Source: Mongoliitalea lutea
GTDB taxonomy: Bacteria; Bacteroidota; Bacteroidia; Cytophagales; Cyclobacteriaceae
Reading direction: 5' to 3'
DNA length: 64,000 bases
Assembly: GCF_014652135.1 (NCBI RefSeq)
Contig: NZ_BMYF01000004.1
Coordinates: 62,001-126,000 of the forward strand
Below the pieces are notes generated by a model, which searched no databases, was not told the origin of the DNA, and saw nothing but the letters and a program-made list of their open reading frames with translations. Positions 1 to 8,900 of this stretch are shown piece by piece. Made by a program: the position numbers and the translations under genes. Numbering within the stretch: position 1 is the first letter of the stretch; each line of letters begins with the position of its first letter.

Positions 1-70
1 CAGAGCCAAATAACCCATGCAGGATGATCAACACATCGCCCTGACCGGACTTTTTAAAATTCAGTTTCAT
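1..70 (-). CDS. alpha/beta-fold hydrolase, N-terminal fragment
   Basis: Only the first 23 codons lie in the window; the gene continues past the left edge. The reading starts at the ATG complementary to positions 68-70 and gives MKLNFKKSGQGD followed by VLIILHGLFGS. The HGLFGS motif is the oxyanion-hole loop that opens many alpha/beta hydrolases of the YbfF type. The ATG lies 9 bp downstream of the purM stop codon on the same strand, so the two are probably co-transcribed. The substrate cannot be told from this fragment. Confidence 0.65.
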   Translation of the reverse strand, partial: MKLNFKKSGQGDVLIILHGLFGS

Positions 71-79
71 CGATAGATT

Positions 80-1246
80 TTATTCGTATTCAAACGTTCC
101 ATGCGCACTTTGGATAGTGACTTTTTTGCCTTCATGGGGAAGTACTCTGCCTATGATTTTTGCTTCTACACCCATGGATTCTGCTATATCAATGATCTCT
201 TCCGCATAACGCTCTTCCAAGTAAACCTCCAATCGGTGCCCCATGTTGAATACTTTGTACATTTCCTTCCAATCAGTCCCACTTTCCTCTTGGATGATTT
301 TGAATAGTGGTGGGGTTTCAAACAAATCATCTTTCACCACATGCACATGATCCACAAAATGCAAAACCTTCGTCTGCGCTCCACCACTGCAATGAACCAA
401 GCCATGAATGTGCGGACGCAAATATTTCAACACATCCACCATAATCGGGGCATAGGTTCGGGTAGGTGAAAGCACCAATTTACCCATATCCACAGGCAAA
501 CCCGGCGCAGGGTCTGCGAGGCCATATTTTCCGGAATATACCAAGTGCTCGGGTACTGCCGGGTCAAAACTTTCAGGATATTTTGCTTTTAGTACTTTAC
601 TAAACACATCGTGACGGGCAGAGGTCAACCCATTACTTCCCATGCCCCCGTTGTAAGATGATTCGTAGCTGGCCTGCCCAAAAGACGCCAAACCTACCAC
701 CACATCTCCCGGGCGGATATTGTCATTAGAAATTACTTCATCTTTGCGCATACGGCAGGTAACCGTGCTATCTACAATTACTGTTCGCACCAAATCCCCT
801 ACATCAGCAGTTTCTCCTCCCGTCAACACTACGTTCACTCCATGGTCTCTCAACAATTGAAGCACTTCCTCTGTACCATTGATGATAGCGGAAACTACCT
901 CCCCAGGAATCAGGTTTTTATTACGTCCAATGGTAGAAGATACCAAAATGTTATTGACCGCTCCCACACATAACAAATCATCCGTGTTCATGATGATAGC
1001 ATCTTGGGCGATGCCTTTCCATACGCTCAAGTCCCCCGTCTCTTTCCAGTACATGTAGGCCAGCGAAGACTTCGTTCCTGCTCCATCTGCATGCATAATA
1101 TTACAGAAATCAGGATCATTGCCAAGTGTATCTTCGACAATTTTACAGAAAGCGTGAGGGTACAAGCCTTTATCAAGATTAGAAATAGCCTTGTGCACAT
1201 CTTCTTTTGAGGCTGAGACACCTCTTTGCATATACCTTTCGTTCAT
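80..1246 (-). CDS. purM: phosphoribosylformylglycinamidine cyclo-ligase (AIR synthase)
   Basis: PurM closes the imidazole ring of 5-aminoimidazole ribonucleotide from FGAM with ATP, step 5 of de novo purine synthesis, in the cytosol. The protein shows the AIR synthase N-domain with NIMHADGAGTKSSLAYMYW, the metal/ATP-binding stretch IAQDAIIMNTDDLLCVGA, and TGGETADVGDLVRTVIVDST, followed by the C-domain with NGGMGSNGLTSARHD and a glycine-rich segment. I chose the ATG at 1246 (MNERYMQRGVSASKEDVH), which matches the usual N-terminus of Bacteroidota PurM; an upstream ATG at 1276 would add ten residues. At 388 residues it is longer than the enterobacterial form of about 345, as is usual in this phylum. 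An alpha/beta hydrolase follows 9 bp downstream. Confidence 0.93.
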   Translation of the reverse strand: MNERYMQRGVSASKEDVHKAISNLDKGLYPHAFCKIVEDTLGNDPDFCNIMHADGAGTKSSLAYMYWKETGDLSVWKGIAQDAIIMNTDDLLCVGAVNNILVSSTIGRNKNLIPGEVVSAIINGTEEVLQLLRDHGVNVVLTGGETADVGDLVRTVIVDSTVTCRMRKDEVISNDNIRPGDVVVGLASFGQASYESSYNGGMGSNGLTSARHDVFSKVLKAKYPESFDPAVPEHLVYSGKYGLADPAPGLPVDMGKLVLSPTRTYAPIMVDVLKYLRPHIHGLVHCSGGAQTKVLHFVDHVHVVKDDLFETPPLFKIIQEESGTDWKEMYKVFNMGHRLEVYLEERYAEEIIDIAESMGVEAKIIGRVLPHEGKKVTIQSAHGTFEYE

Positions 1247-1406
1247 AGAGGAGGGAAAGTTAGTTTGGTTGAGCAAAGTTAAGGATATTGAGGGGCAATA
1301 AAAGAATCAAAATTTAAAGATTACAATTGAGGTGATTTAATTTTCTAAATCAATAAGAACCCTTATTTTTACGGACTTATTTCAAAAGCAATCTAAAAAT
1401 AGTTAT

Positions 1407-2660
1407 ATGCCTTATTTATTTACGTCCGAATCAGTATCTGAAGGACATCCAGATAAAGTAGCGGACCAAATCTCAGATGCATTGATCGATAATTTTTTAG
1501 CATTTGATCCTAGATCCAAAGTAGCCTGTGAAACACTGGTAACTACCGGTCAGGTAATCTTGGCTGGAGAAGTTAAATCCGATACATACCTAGATGTTCA
1601 GCAAATCGCTCGTCAGGTGATCAACCGTATTGGTTACACCAAAGGTGAATACATGTTTGATGGCAACTCCTGTGGTGTACTATCCGCTATCCACGAACAG
1701 TCTCCAGACATCAACCAAGGGGTAGACAGAAAAAATCCTGAAGAGCAAGGTGCAGGTGATCAAGGAATGATGTTTGGGTATGCTACCAAAGAGACAGAAA
1801 ACTTTATGCCTCTTGCATTGGATCTTTCGCATAGAATTTTGAAAGAATTGGCTGCTTTGAGAAGAGAGTCCAAAGAAATCTCATATCTCAGACCAGATTC
1901 AAAGTCTCAGGTAACCATCGAATATTCTGACGATAATCGACCTCAGAGAATCGACGCTATCGTTATTTCTACGCAACACGATGAGTTTGCTGATGAACCT
2001 ACAATGCTTGCAAAGATCAAGGAAGATTTGATTAAAATCTTGATCCCGCGCGTAAAAGCTCAGCTGAAGCCAGAGATTCAGGCCTTATTTACGGACCAAA
2101 TCACTTATCACATCAACCCTACCGGAAAATTCGTGATCGGAGGACCGCATGGAGATACAGGATTGACTGGCAGAAAAATCATTGTAGATACCTACGGAGG
2201 CAAAGGCGCTCATGGAGGTGGTGCATTCTCCGGAAAAGACCCATCCAAAGTAGACCGCTCGGCGGCTTATGCAACCCGACACATCGCCAAAAATATGGTA
2301 GCAGCAGGTGTATCCGATGAAATCCTTGTGCAGGTATCCTATGCAATCGGTGTAGCTCAGCCCATGGGAATTTATGTAAATACTTATGGAACATCCAAAG
2401 TTAACATGACCGATGGGGAAATTGCCCAAAAAATAATGGAGCTATTTGACATGAGACCCTATAGCATAGAAAAACGTCTAAAATTACGTTATCCAATCTA
2501 CGAGGAGACTGCTGCTTATGGACACATGGGAAGAGAGCCTCAAGTAGTCACCAAAACATTCAGAACACCGGACGGAAAAGAGCTATCCCTAGATGTAGAA
2601 CTTTTCACTTGGGAAAAATTGGATTACGTTGATAAAATTAAAAAATCTTTTGGACTGTAA
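1407..2660 (+). CDS. metK: S-adenosylmethionine synthase
   Basis: Makes S-adenosylmethionine from methionine and ATP; cytosolic tetramer and the cell's methyl donor source. 417 residues, normal for the family. Signatures seen in order: [18 protein letters not shown] near the N-terminus (ATP/metal site), the central [20 protein letters not shown] hexapeptide region, and [20 protein letters not shown] (P-loop-like phosphate-binding segment). The start ATG is followed directly by the conserved [16 protein letters not shown]. The gene stands alone and is divergent from purM. I see no SAM riboswitch in the 160-bp upstream gap. A strong hairpin terminator follows 5 bp after the stop. Confidence 0.98.
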   Translation: MPYLFTSESVSEGHPDKVADQISDALIDNFLAFDPRSKVACETLVTTGQVILAGEVKSDTYLDVQQIARQVINRIGYTKGEYMFDGNSCGVLSAIHEQSPDINQGVDRKNPEEQGAGDQGMMFGYATKETENFMPLALDLSHRILKELAALRRESKEISYLRPDSKSQVTIEYSDDNRPQRIDAIVISTQHDEFADEPTMLAKIKEDLIKILIPRVKAQLKPEIQALFTDQITYHINPTGKFVIGGPHGDTGLTGRKIIVDTYGGKGAHGGGAFSGKDPSKVDRSAAYATRHIAKNMVAAGVSDEILVQVSYAIGVAQPMGIYVNTYGTSKVNMTDGEIAQKIMELFDMRPYSIEKRLKLRYPIYEETAAYGHMGREPQVVTKTFRTPDGKELSLDVELFTWEKLDYVDKIKKSFGL

Positions 2661-2665
2661 GCCTT

Positions 2666-2701
2666 AAAAAAAAACGACTGATCACTCAGTCGTTTTTTTT
2701 T
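2666..2701. terminator. bidirectional intrinsic terminator between metK and ddl
   Basis: Stem ACGACTGA / TCAGTCGT with a four-base loop, preceded by a long A-run and followed by a T-run, so it can stop transcription from both convergent genes. Confidence 0.92.
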
Positions 2702-2718
2702 ATTCATGTTGGAGAGTA

Positions 2719-3711
2719 TTAGTCCTCATCCCACAGCTCATCCAGTAATAGATTATAAAAATCTTTAACCTCCATGCCTATGGCTCGCACTTGCTGGGAG
2801 ATCAAACTCGTTTCTGTTTGGCCAGGAACGGTATTGATTTCCACGAAATAAAATTTACCCGTTTCGTATTCCAAGAAATAATCGATGCGAACTGCACCTT
2901 TACAGTTCAACTTTTGATAGACCTGTTCGATGATTCGGTTGACACGAGCCACTTCTTCCTCTGACATACGCCCTGGTGTAATTTCCTCGGTAATACCGGG
3001 CTGATATTTTGCTTCGAAATCAAAAAACTCTTTGCTACTAACAATTTCTGTGGCTGGCAGCACCGTGATTTCACCCCTGCTTTTAAATACGCCAATAGAA
3101 AACTCTCTCCCAGAAATAAACTCCTCTACCAAAACCTGCTTATCCTCTGCAAATGCTTTTTCCAAAGCCTCTGACAATTCGCTTGGATCTTTCACCTTAC
3201 TCATGCCAATGCTACTCCCTCCATTATTTGGCTTGATAAATAGTGGCAATCTTAGTTCTTTCAAAATTCTAGTTTCATTTTCAGGAGTTTGCTCAAAAAG
3301 CTGAACAGATCGGGCTACAAACAACTCTGGAATATCCTGAACAATTGCTTTGGTATAGCCTTTATTCATGGTGATGGCAGAAGTTAAAGCATCGCAAGTG
3401 GTATAGGGCAAACCTATCATATCGAAATAGCCCGCCAACTTCCCATCTTCTCCCGGAGAACCGTGAAGGATGTTAAACACTCCGTCAAATGTGGTTTTTT
3501 CATCGCCGATTGTAATAGAAAAGTCATTCAAATCCACGGGAATTTGTTCTCCTGATTCGGTGGGGTGATACCAATTGCCTGGATAAATCAGAATTTTAAA
3601 AACATCATATCGATCCCGGTCGAGGATAGCGTCTACAACGGCGGCACTTTTAAGTGAAATAACAGACTCACCCGTGAACCCACCGGTAACTAAAGCAATT
3701 CGTTTCTTCAT
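2719..3711 (-). CDS. ddl: D-alanine--D-alanine ligase
   Basis: ATP-grasp enzyme that makes the D-Ala-D-Ala dipeptide for peptidoglycan. The N-terminal domain starts MKKRIALVTGGFTGESVISL, and the ATP-grasp core includes FIKPNNGGSSIGMSKV, the lid region and the Mg-binding end YFVEINTVPGQTETSLISQQ. I take the ATG at 3711: the open frame reaches back to 3810, but those 33 extra residues (with WNFPDFML) are not part of the family. Length 330 residues fits Ddl. It converges on metK and shares its terminator. No cell-wall cluster is adjacent, so this is a lone ddl. Confidence 0.93.
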   Translation of the reverse strand: MKKRIALVTGGFTGESVISLKSAAVVDAILDRDRYDVFKILIYPGNWYHPTESGEQIPVDLNDFSITIGDEKTTFDGVFNILHGSPGEDGKLAGYFDMIGLPYTTCDALTSAITMNKGYTKAIVQDIPELFVARSVQLFEQTPENETRILKELRLPLFIKPNNGGSSIGMSKVKDPSELSEALEKAFAEDKQVLVEEFISGREFSIGVFKSRGEITVLPATEIVSSKEFFDFEAKYQPGITEEITPGRMSEEEVARVNRIIEQVYQKLNCKGAVRIDYFLEYETGKFYFVEINTVPGQTETSLISQQVRAIGMEVKDFYNLLLDELWDED

Positions 3712-3855
3712 AAGGCTGTGAATTTGACTACGAATTAGCATAAAATCAGGAAAATTCCATCCTTTTAGTTCAAAAAATCTCCGTTCAACAGCTTCACCTT
3801 TGTGAACCATACATTTTGAGTAACTTAGCTCGCTGAATTAAACCCATGTAAATAT

Positions 3856-6033
3856 ATGTTTCGAATGAAATGGATGGCATTGCTTGCATGCCTGATACTT
3901 TCTTGGCAAATACAGGCCCAAGAAAAGAAAAAAGTAAGCTTGGAAGATGTGTTTAAATCTTCAGTGTTTTCCCAAAAGTCTGTTTTTGGAATCAATTGGA
4001 TGAAGGATGGTCAATTTTATTCTTCCTTACAGCGTAGTCCGGCAGGCCCGAAAGTGGTGAAGATCAATGTTGCTACGGGAGAAGAAGCAGGTGTATTGAT
4101 CGATGGTGCTGCTTTGGGCATCAACTTCAGCAGCTACAGCTTCAACTCGGATGAATCCAAAGCCTTGGTAGCTTCGGATATTGAAAGAATTTACAGAAGA
4201 TCCAGTAAGGGGGTATATCATGTGGTAGACCTAAAAACAGGCACTGCCCAGCAATTGATGGATGGGGAGAAAATCATGTACGCCACCCTATCACCTGATA
4301 ATGACAAAGTAGCCTTTGTCAAAGATAATAACCTGTATTACGTCAATCTCAATAGCAATGAGGTGACACAAATTACCCAAGATGGAAAATGGAACCATGT
4401 ACTGAACGGTGCAGCGGATTGGGTATATGAAGAGGAGTTTTCTATGGCCAAGGCTTTTGATTGGTCTCCCGATGGTAAAAGAATTGCCTTTATCCGCTTT
4501 GATGAAACGGATGTACCTGAATTCAACATGCAGCTTTGGGGTAAGTTATACCCGGAAGATTACCGTTTCAAATATCCGAAAGCAGGAGAGAAAAACTCAG
4601 GAGTCAGCATTCATGTCTATGATTTGGCTAGCAAAAACACGGTCAATGTAGATGCAGGGGAAGAAACAGATATTTACCTCCCAAGAATCTACTGGACTAA
4701 TGATGCCAACACCTTGGCTTATCTACGCTTAAACAGGTTACAAAATCAGTTGGATTTGTTTTATGCAAATGTCCAGACAGGAGCCAGTCAATTGATTTTG
4801 AGGGAAGAGGCAAAAACCTATGTGGATTTGAATTCCAATGATGACTTACGCTTTTTGGAAGGAAACAAAGGCTTTATCCGTACTTCGGAGCAAGATGGAT
4901 ATAAGCATATTTACCATCATGACAATCAAGGGAAATTGATCCGTCAGATAACTTCCGGAAATTGGGAAGTAACCAATTTGGTAGGAATCGACGAAAAAGG
5001 AAAGAAAATCTATTTCGTATCCACCGAGCAATCTCCCATGGAGCGTAATCTCTATGTCATCGGCATGGATGGAAAGGGTAAAAAATTGCTAACACCAGAG
5101 AACGGTAACCACTCTATCAACATATCAAAGGACTTTAAGTTCTTCATATCCAATTACACCAATGCCAACAGCCCTTTGATGGTTCGTCTTTTTGATACCT
5201 CTGGCAAATTGGTAAAAACTTTGGAGGATAACGCTGAATTAAAAGAGCGATTACAAGGGTTCGCCATGAGTGAACGAGAGTTTTTCTCATTCCCTACAGT
5301 GGATGGAACCTCCCTCAATGGCTACATGATCAAACCAGCTGATTTTGATCCCAACAAAGAGTATCCGGTCTTGATGTATGTGTACGGAGGACCGGGTTCG
5401 CAAAATGTAATGAATTCATGGGGTGGTGCGCGTGATTTTTGGCATCATCACTTGGCGGCAGAAGGCTATATTGTCGTATGCGTGGACAACAGAGGCACAG
5501 GCGGACGTGGCAGAGACTTCAAGCATATCACCTATGCCAACTTGGGCAAATTGGAAACAGAAGATCAAATAGCAGGTGCCAAACATCTTGGTTCCCTCCC
5601 ATACATTGATGCTGCCCGCATAGGTATTTGGGGTTGGTCTTATGGTGGATACATGTCTTCATTAGCCTTGATGATCGGAAATGATGTATTCAAAGCGGCA
5701 ATCGCAGTAGCCCCTGTGACCACTTGGAGATATTACGACACCATCTACACCGAGCGCTACCTGCAAACGCCACAACTGAATGCAGCAGGCTATGACGATA
5801 ACAGCCCGATTACCCATGTCAATAAACTAAAAGGAAACTACTTATTGATCCACGGAACAGGTGATGATAATGTACATTATCAGAATGCTGTTGACTTGGT
5901 TGATGCGCTGATCAAAGCCGATAAACAGTTTGAGACCATGTACTACCCAAACAGAAACCACGGCATCTCCGGCGGCAATACGACTTGGCATTTATATAGC
6001 CTGATGACGGACTTTATTAAGAGAAAATTGTAA
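3856..6033 (+). CDS. dipeptidyl peptidase IV (S9B family), exported
   Basis: Serine exopeptidase that removes X-Pro dipeptides from peptide N-termini, probably in the periplasm or on the surface. A signal peptide (WMALLACLILSWQIQAQ) precedes an eight-bladed beta-propeller (roughly residues 30-480) and a C-terminal alpha/beta hydrolase domain. Seen: the DPP IV Glu-Glu motif in DWVYEEEFSM (binds the substrate amino terminus), the nucleophile in GIWGWSYGGYMSS, the Asp in HGTGDDNVHYQ and the His in NRNHGISGG. 725 residues is normal. The start is ATG at 3856 or, three codons on, the ATG of MKWMALL. A terminator follows. Confidence 0.95.
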   Translation: MFRMKWMALLACLILSWQIQAQEKKKVSLEDVFKSSVFSQKSVFGINWMKDGQFYSSLQRSPAGPKVVKINVATGEEAGVLIDGAALGINFSSYSFNSDESKALVASDIERIYRRSSKGVYHVVDLKTGTAQQLMDGEKIMYATLSPDNDKVAFVKDNNLYYVNLNSNEVTQITQDGKWNHVLNGAADWVYEEEFSMAKAFDWSPDGKRIAFIRFDETDVPEFNMQLWGKLYPEDYRFKYPKAGEKNSGVSIHVYDLASKNTVNVDAGEETDIYLPRIYWTNDANTLAYLRLNRLQNQLDLFYANVQTGASQLILREEAKTYVDLNSNDDLRFLEGNKGFIRTSEQDGYKHIYHHDNQGKLIRQITSGNWEVTNLVGIDEKGKKIYFVSTEQSPMERNLYVIGMDGKGKKLLTPENGNHSINISKDFKFFISNYTNANSPLMVRLFDTSGKLVKTLEDNAELKERLQGFAMSEREFFSFPTVDGTSLNGYMIKPADFDPNKEYPVLMYVYGGPGSQNVMNSWGGARDFWHHHLAAEGYIVVCVDNRGTGGRGRDFKHITYANLGKLETEDQIAGAKHLGSLPYIDAARIGIWGWSYGGYMSSLALMIGNDVFKAAIAVAPVTTWRYYDTIYTERYLQTPQLNAAGYDDNSPITHVNKLKGNYLLIHGTGDDNVHYQNAVDLVDALIKADKQFETMYYPNRNHGISGGNTTWHLYSLMTDFIKRKL

Positions 6034-6052
6034 TTTTTTTAAAAAAACCTAA

Positions 6053-6090
6053 AAACTCCAGGTAAGTTGTTTAACTTACTTGGAGTATTA
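6053..6090 (+). terminator. intrinsic terminator after the DPP IV gene
   Basis: Arms ACTCCA-GTAAGTT and AACTTAC-TGGAGT (one G/T mismatch) around a short GTTT loop, with A-rich upstream and T-rich downstream flanks. Confidence 0.82.
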
Positions 6091-6134
6091 TTAATCCTTT
6101 TTGTATATTAAAAACTAATCAAACCGTACCATAG

Positions 6135-6509
6135 ATGAAAGAACGTTTAAATTTATCTATTCAATCCGCAAGTTTGATTTTAGTGGCCGCAGGTCTGGCA
6201 TGGGTAGTATGGTCCAATGACACGACTATGCGGGAAATGCTAACCTATTTGTTGATTTTGGTAGTATTTATCGAATCATTGAGTCTTTATTTGATAGGCA
6301 AGCTTTATCCGGAGTCTCATACAACCTTTAAGCTCGGCATCATCGCCTCTATGGTTATACTCTTGGGAGTACGCATCATGTTTCCTTCGGTTTTTATCCC
6401 CATGACCATTTTGGTTTTCGCCATCAACTTCATGTATAACTTTTACACAAATGGAAAACGGAAATCTTCTTCCTTTCGCAGGAAAGCATTAAAAAAGAAA
6501 AAACAATAG
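6135..6509 (+). CDS. small integral membrane protein, unknown function
   Basis: A 124-residue protein with four likely membrane helices (about residues 13-28, 36-55, 66-82 and 85-102) and a very basic C-terminal tail ending in KKKKQ that should lie in the cytosol. I do not recognise a named domain. It lies 25 bp before the next gene on the same strand, which also encodes an envelope protein, so the two may be co-transcribed. Confidence 0.7.
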   Translation: MKERLNLSIQSASLILVAAGLAWVVWSNDTTMREMLTYLLILVVFIESLSLYLIGKLYPESHTTFKLGIIASMVILLGVRIMFPSVFIPMTILVFAINFMYNFYTNGKRKSSSFRRKALKKKKQ

Positions 6510-6534
6510 GCATAGGATTTGCTGATTAGTAAGC

Positions 6535-7023
6535 ATGAATTACAGAAGAATTGTTAGTTTTATCTGCATCTTGTGTTGGTTTACACCAATACAGGTTTTT
6601 GCTCAAGCCAAATTGGAGCGCTTAATGAAAGAGCGGGAGCGTATGCATGAGGAATGGAAAGTTTCTGAAAGTAAAAAAACGGGAATTTTTGGTAATCGTA
6701 CCAAAAAAGATATGATTGAAACCCATGAATGGATGGCAAGAATCATCCAAAAGGACAATCAAATCATGGAAGAACTTAAGTTATTAAATGAGATAGAAAA
6801 GACTGAAATCACCTACGAAAAAAATGATTACAAATTCATCGTCCAAAAGCAAGAAAGAGAAATAGCAATTCTTAAAAGAGCACTAGAAGCCAAAGATGAA
6901 AATACCAATAAGTCAACAACCTCAATAGGAGAAATTCTGTGGAAATTTTTAATTATTTTTTCATTCATAGCAATAGGCTACTTAGTCTACGTTAGAAAAG
7001 TAAAACCTTATTTCAACACATAA
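6535..7023 (+). CDS. exported coiled-coil protein with C-terminal membrane anchor, unknown function
   Basis: 162 residues: a signal peptide (IVSFICILCWFTPIQVFAQA), a charged helical middle (about 25-125) rich in Glu and Lys with heptad spacing that suggests a coiled coil, then one membrane helix (WKFLIIFSFIAIGYLVYV) and a short basic tail. This layout fits a periplasmic coiled coil tethered to the inner membrane. No family recognised. The last 16 bp overlap the end of the convergent gene at 7008-8408. Confidence 0.65.
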   Translation: MNYRRIVSFICILCWFTPIQVFAQAKLERLMKERERMHEEWKVSESKKTGIFGNRTKKDMIETHEWMARIIQKDNQIMEELKLLNEIEKTEITYEKNDYKFIVQKQEREIAILKRALEAKDENTNKSTTSIGEILWKFLIIFSFIAIGYLVYVRKVKPYFNT

Positions 7024-8408
7024 ACGCCCCTTCTCTCCAAGACATAAAGTTCCTTAAATGAAGGAAAAACATGTATCAATTCCATAAAAACTCCTTCTTC
7101 ATCTATGATGATTTCAGGCATATCCATTCTCATCGCTTGATAAACTTGCGCCATTGAACTCATATCTAAATAGTTAGTCAATAGCTTTTTAGAATGAAAA
7201 TAATTTAAATAAGGAGTAGCCAAAGAAGCATTCCAATAATACCCCAAATCTGTACCTAATACTAAAACCTTTTTCCCATTAGCAATTTCATGTCTGTTTT
7301 CTTGCTTTACTGTATAGGCATTAGATTCATTTAGAGCCGTTTTTTGAAATAGCCAAAACATACCCGTCAGTGGTACACCCATCAAAAAGAAATAGGTTAA
7401 AATGGTCATAAGAATACCTGATGAATTCGATAAAAAAAACAGACTTATAAAGTAACACATCGGTAAAACAAATAAAACTAACTGGTAGGGCGTATTTCTA
7501 TTAGATAAAAAAACCACAACTACAGCAGATAGAAAAAAAATCAACATGATCTGTAATTGCTTTTGTTGATTTACGGTTAAAGATTTGAAAAAGGAACCAT
7601 AAATTATTCCAATCGTTGTAAAAAAGACTGGAATCACCATAAGAAAGAATAGATCTTGCAAACTGACATGCTTGTAAGAAAATTCCAGCTTGGATGTCAA
7701 TAAAAACTCCGAAAAGAACTCTCCAATTCCCCCAATCCAGAAATAATATGTAGTTACACATGCTAAGGGAAGGAAATATCCTACCATAGCTAAAATCAAT
7801 TGGGAAAAGTTGTAACCCCCAATAGCTACACCAACCACTAGTAAGTAAGGGAAAAATGCAATCAAAGGAAAATGAAAACAACACGCAATCCCTAAATAAA
7901 GACCTACAAGAAGTGCACTACTTGTATTTTCTTTTTGCAAAACTGTTTGTGAAAAAAACTGTCCAACGGCTAAAATAAGAAATGAACTACCCATAAGCAT
8001 AGGTGTCAATCTAATGAAATCAAACGAACTATGGAACAAAACTCCCATAATCAGTGCTGGAACATAGGAGTTTTCTTCGAAGGTGCGAAAGTTAAAAAAG
8101 AGATTATTCACATAAATGATCTGAAAACAAATCAAGAAATAAGCGAGTAGCTGATGGGCCAGTAAACTTTTGCCAAATAATACATGCATCATCCAAAATA
8201 CCCCCGCTGAAAGAGGGGCTGTGTTGTCAATCACATCTTTATACATGTGTCCACCCTCCGCCAAACGTTCTCCCAATAACATCCAGATCATCTCGGGTTG
8301 AGTCATTGGAGCTTTAAGCACCCAGCCATAAATGAGGCTCATCAATAGCATGAGACCCAATACTGCGACAAGACGGAAGGGATCGTTGACTTTAAAAAAA
8401 CTTAACAA
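7008..8408 (-). CDS. polytopic membrane protein, DUF6427-like
   Basis: 466 residues with about 11-12 hydrophobic segments from the N-terminus to residue 370, then a soluble C-terminal domain (about 380-466) ending VLERRGVYVLK. The N-terminus MLSFFKVNDPFRLVAVLGLM resembles Bacteroidota proteins grouped as DUF6427, which have the look of GT-C glycosyltransferases. The charged loop after the first helix (LGERLAEGGHMYKDVIDNTAP) fits the GT-C pattern, where an acidic loop binds the lipid-phosphate donor; that is inference. It is convergent with the preceding gene. Confidence 0.6.
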   Translation of the reverse strand: MLSFFKVNDPFRLVAVLGLMLLMSLIYGWVLKAPMTQPEMIWMLLGERLAEGGHMYKDVIDNTAPLSAGVFWMMHVLFGKSLLAHQLLAYFLICFQIIYVNNLFFNFRTFEENSYVPALIMGVLFHSSFDFIRLTPMLMGSSFLILAVGQFFSQTVLQKENTSSALLVGLYLGIACCFHFPLIAFFPYLLVVGVAIGGYNFSQLILAMVGYFLPLACVTTYYFWIGGIGEFFSEFLLTSKLEFSYKHVSLQDLFFLMVIPVFFTTIGIIYGSFFKSLTVNQQKQLQIMLIFFLSAVVVVFLSNRNTPYQLVLFVLPMCYFISLFFLSNSSGILMTILTYFFLMGVPLTGMFWLFQKTALNESNAYTVKQENRHEIANGKKVLVLGTDLGYYWNASLATPYLNYFHSKKLLTNYLDMSSMAQVYQAMRMDMPEIIIDEEGVFMELIHVFPSFKELYVLERRGVYVLK

Positions 8409-8476
8409 GGTCTTTGAATATTCGGTTTAAGTTGGAATGATAACCCACGAAATTAAAGGTTACGCTTTTAATTCAC

Positions 8477-8484
8477 TAAATTTG
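8477..8484 (+). promoter_or_regulatory. Bacteroidota -7 box for rbfA
   Basis: TAAATTTG fits the TAnnTTTG -7 consensus and lies 18 bp before the chosen ATG. It lies downstream of the earlier in-frame ATG at 8437, so it also argues for the internal start at 8503. Confidence 0.5.
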
Positions 8485-8502
8485 TACCAATTAAAATCTA
8501 TC

Positions 8503-8883
8503 ATGGAAAGTAAGCGACAGCAAAAATACAGCAAACTTATTCAAAAAGAGATCGGTGAAATCTTCCAAAAAGAAGCTAAGCATCTCTTAGGCAGCACCTT
8601 TGTGACCATCTCCGGGGTTTCAATGAGTCCTGATCTGGGAGTAGCTAAAATTTACTTAAGCTTTTTGTTGGACAAGGATAAGGTGATGTTTGAGAAAATC
8701 AATGAAAAGAAAAGCGAAATCAGAAAACACTTGGGTAACCGCATTGGAAAATCCGTAAGGATTGTACCGGAGCTTGCCTTGTTTTTAGATGACTCTGCTT
8801 CCTATGCGCAACACATGGACAAGGTGATTTCCTCACTTGATATCCCCGAGGCTCCAGAAGAAGACGAAGAAACCGAAGATTAA
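8503..8883 (+). CDS. rbfA: ribosome-binding factor A
   Basis: Small KH-like protein needed for late maturation of the 30S subunit and 16S rRNA 5'-end processing. From the ATG at 8503 the protein reads MESKRQQKYSKLIQKEIGEI, the usual RbfA opening, followed by VTISGVSMSPDLGVAKIYLS (beta strand of the KH fold) and RIVPELALFLDDS. 126 residues plus an acidic tail (PEAPEEDEETED) is normal. The ATG at 8437 would add 22 unrelated residues and is rejected. The next gene begins 17 bp downstream, an arrangement common in this phylum. Confidence 0.93.
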   Translation: MESKRQQKYSKLIQKEIGEIFQKEAKHLLGSTFVTISGVSMSPDLGVAKIYLSFLLDKDKVMFEKINEKKSEIRKHLGNRIGKSVRIVPELALFLDDSASYAQHMDKVISSLDIPEAPEEDEETED

Positions 8884-8900
8884 CTCCTTAACTGCATTTC

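Noticed and set aside
1246-1406. SAM riboswitch before metK
   Set aside because: The 160-bp gap shows no SAM-I core elements and no terminator/antiterminator pair, only an AT-rich leader.
2719-3810. Long N-terminal extension of Ddl
   Set aside because: The first 33 codons of the open frame match no Ddl; the family N-terminus begins at 3711.
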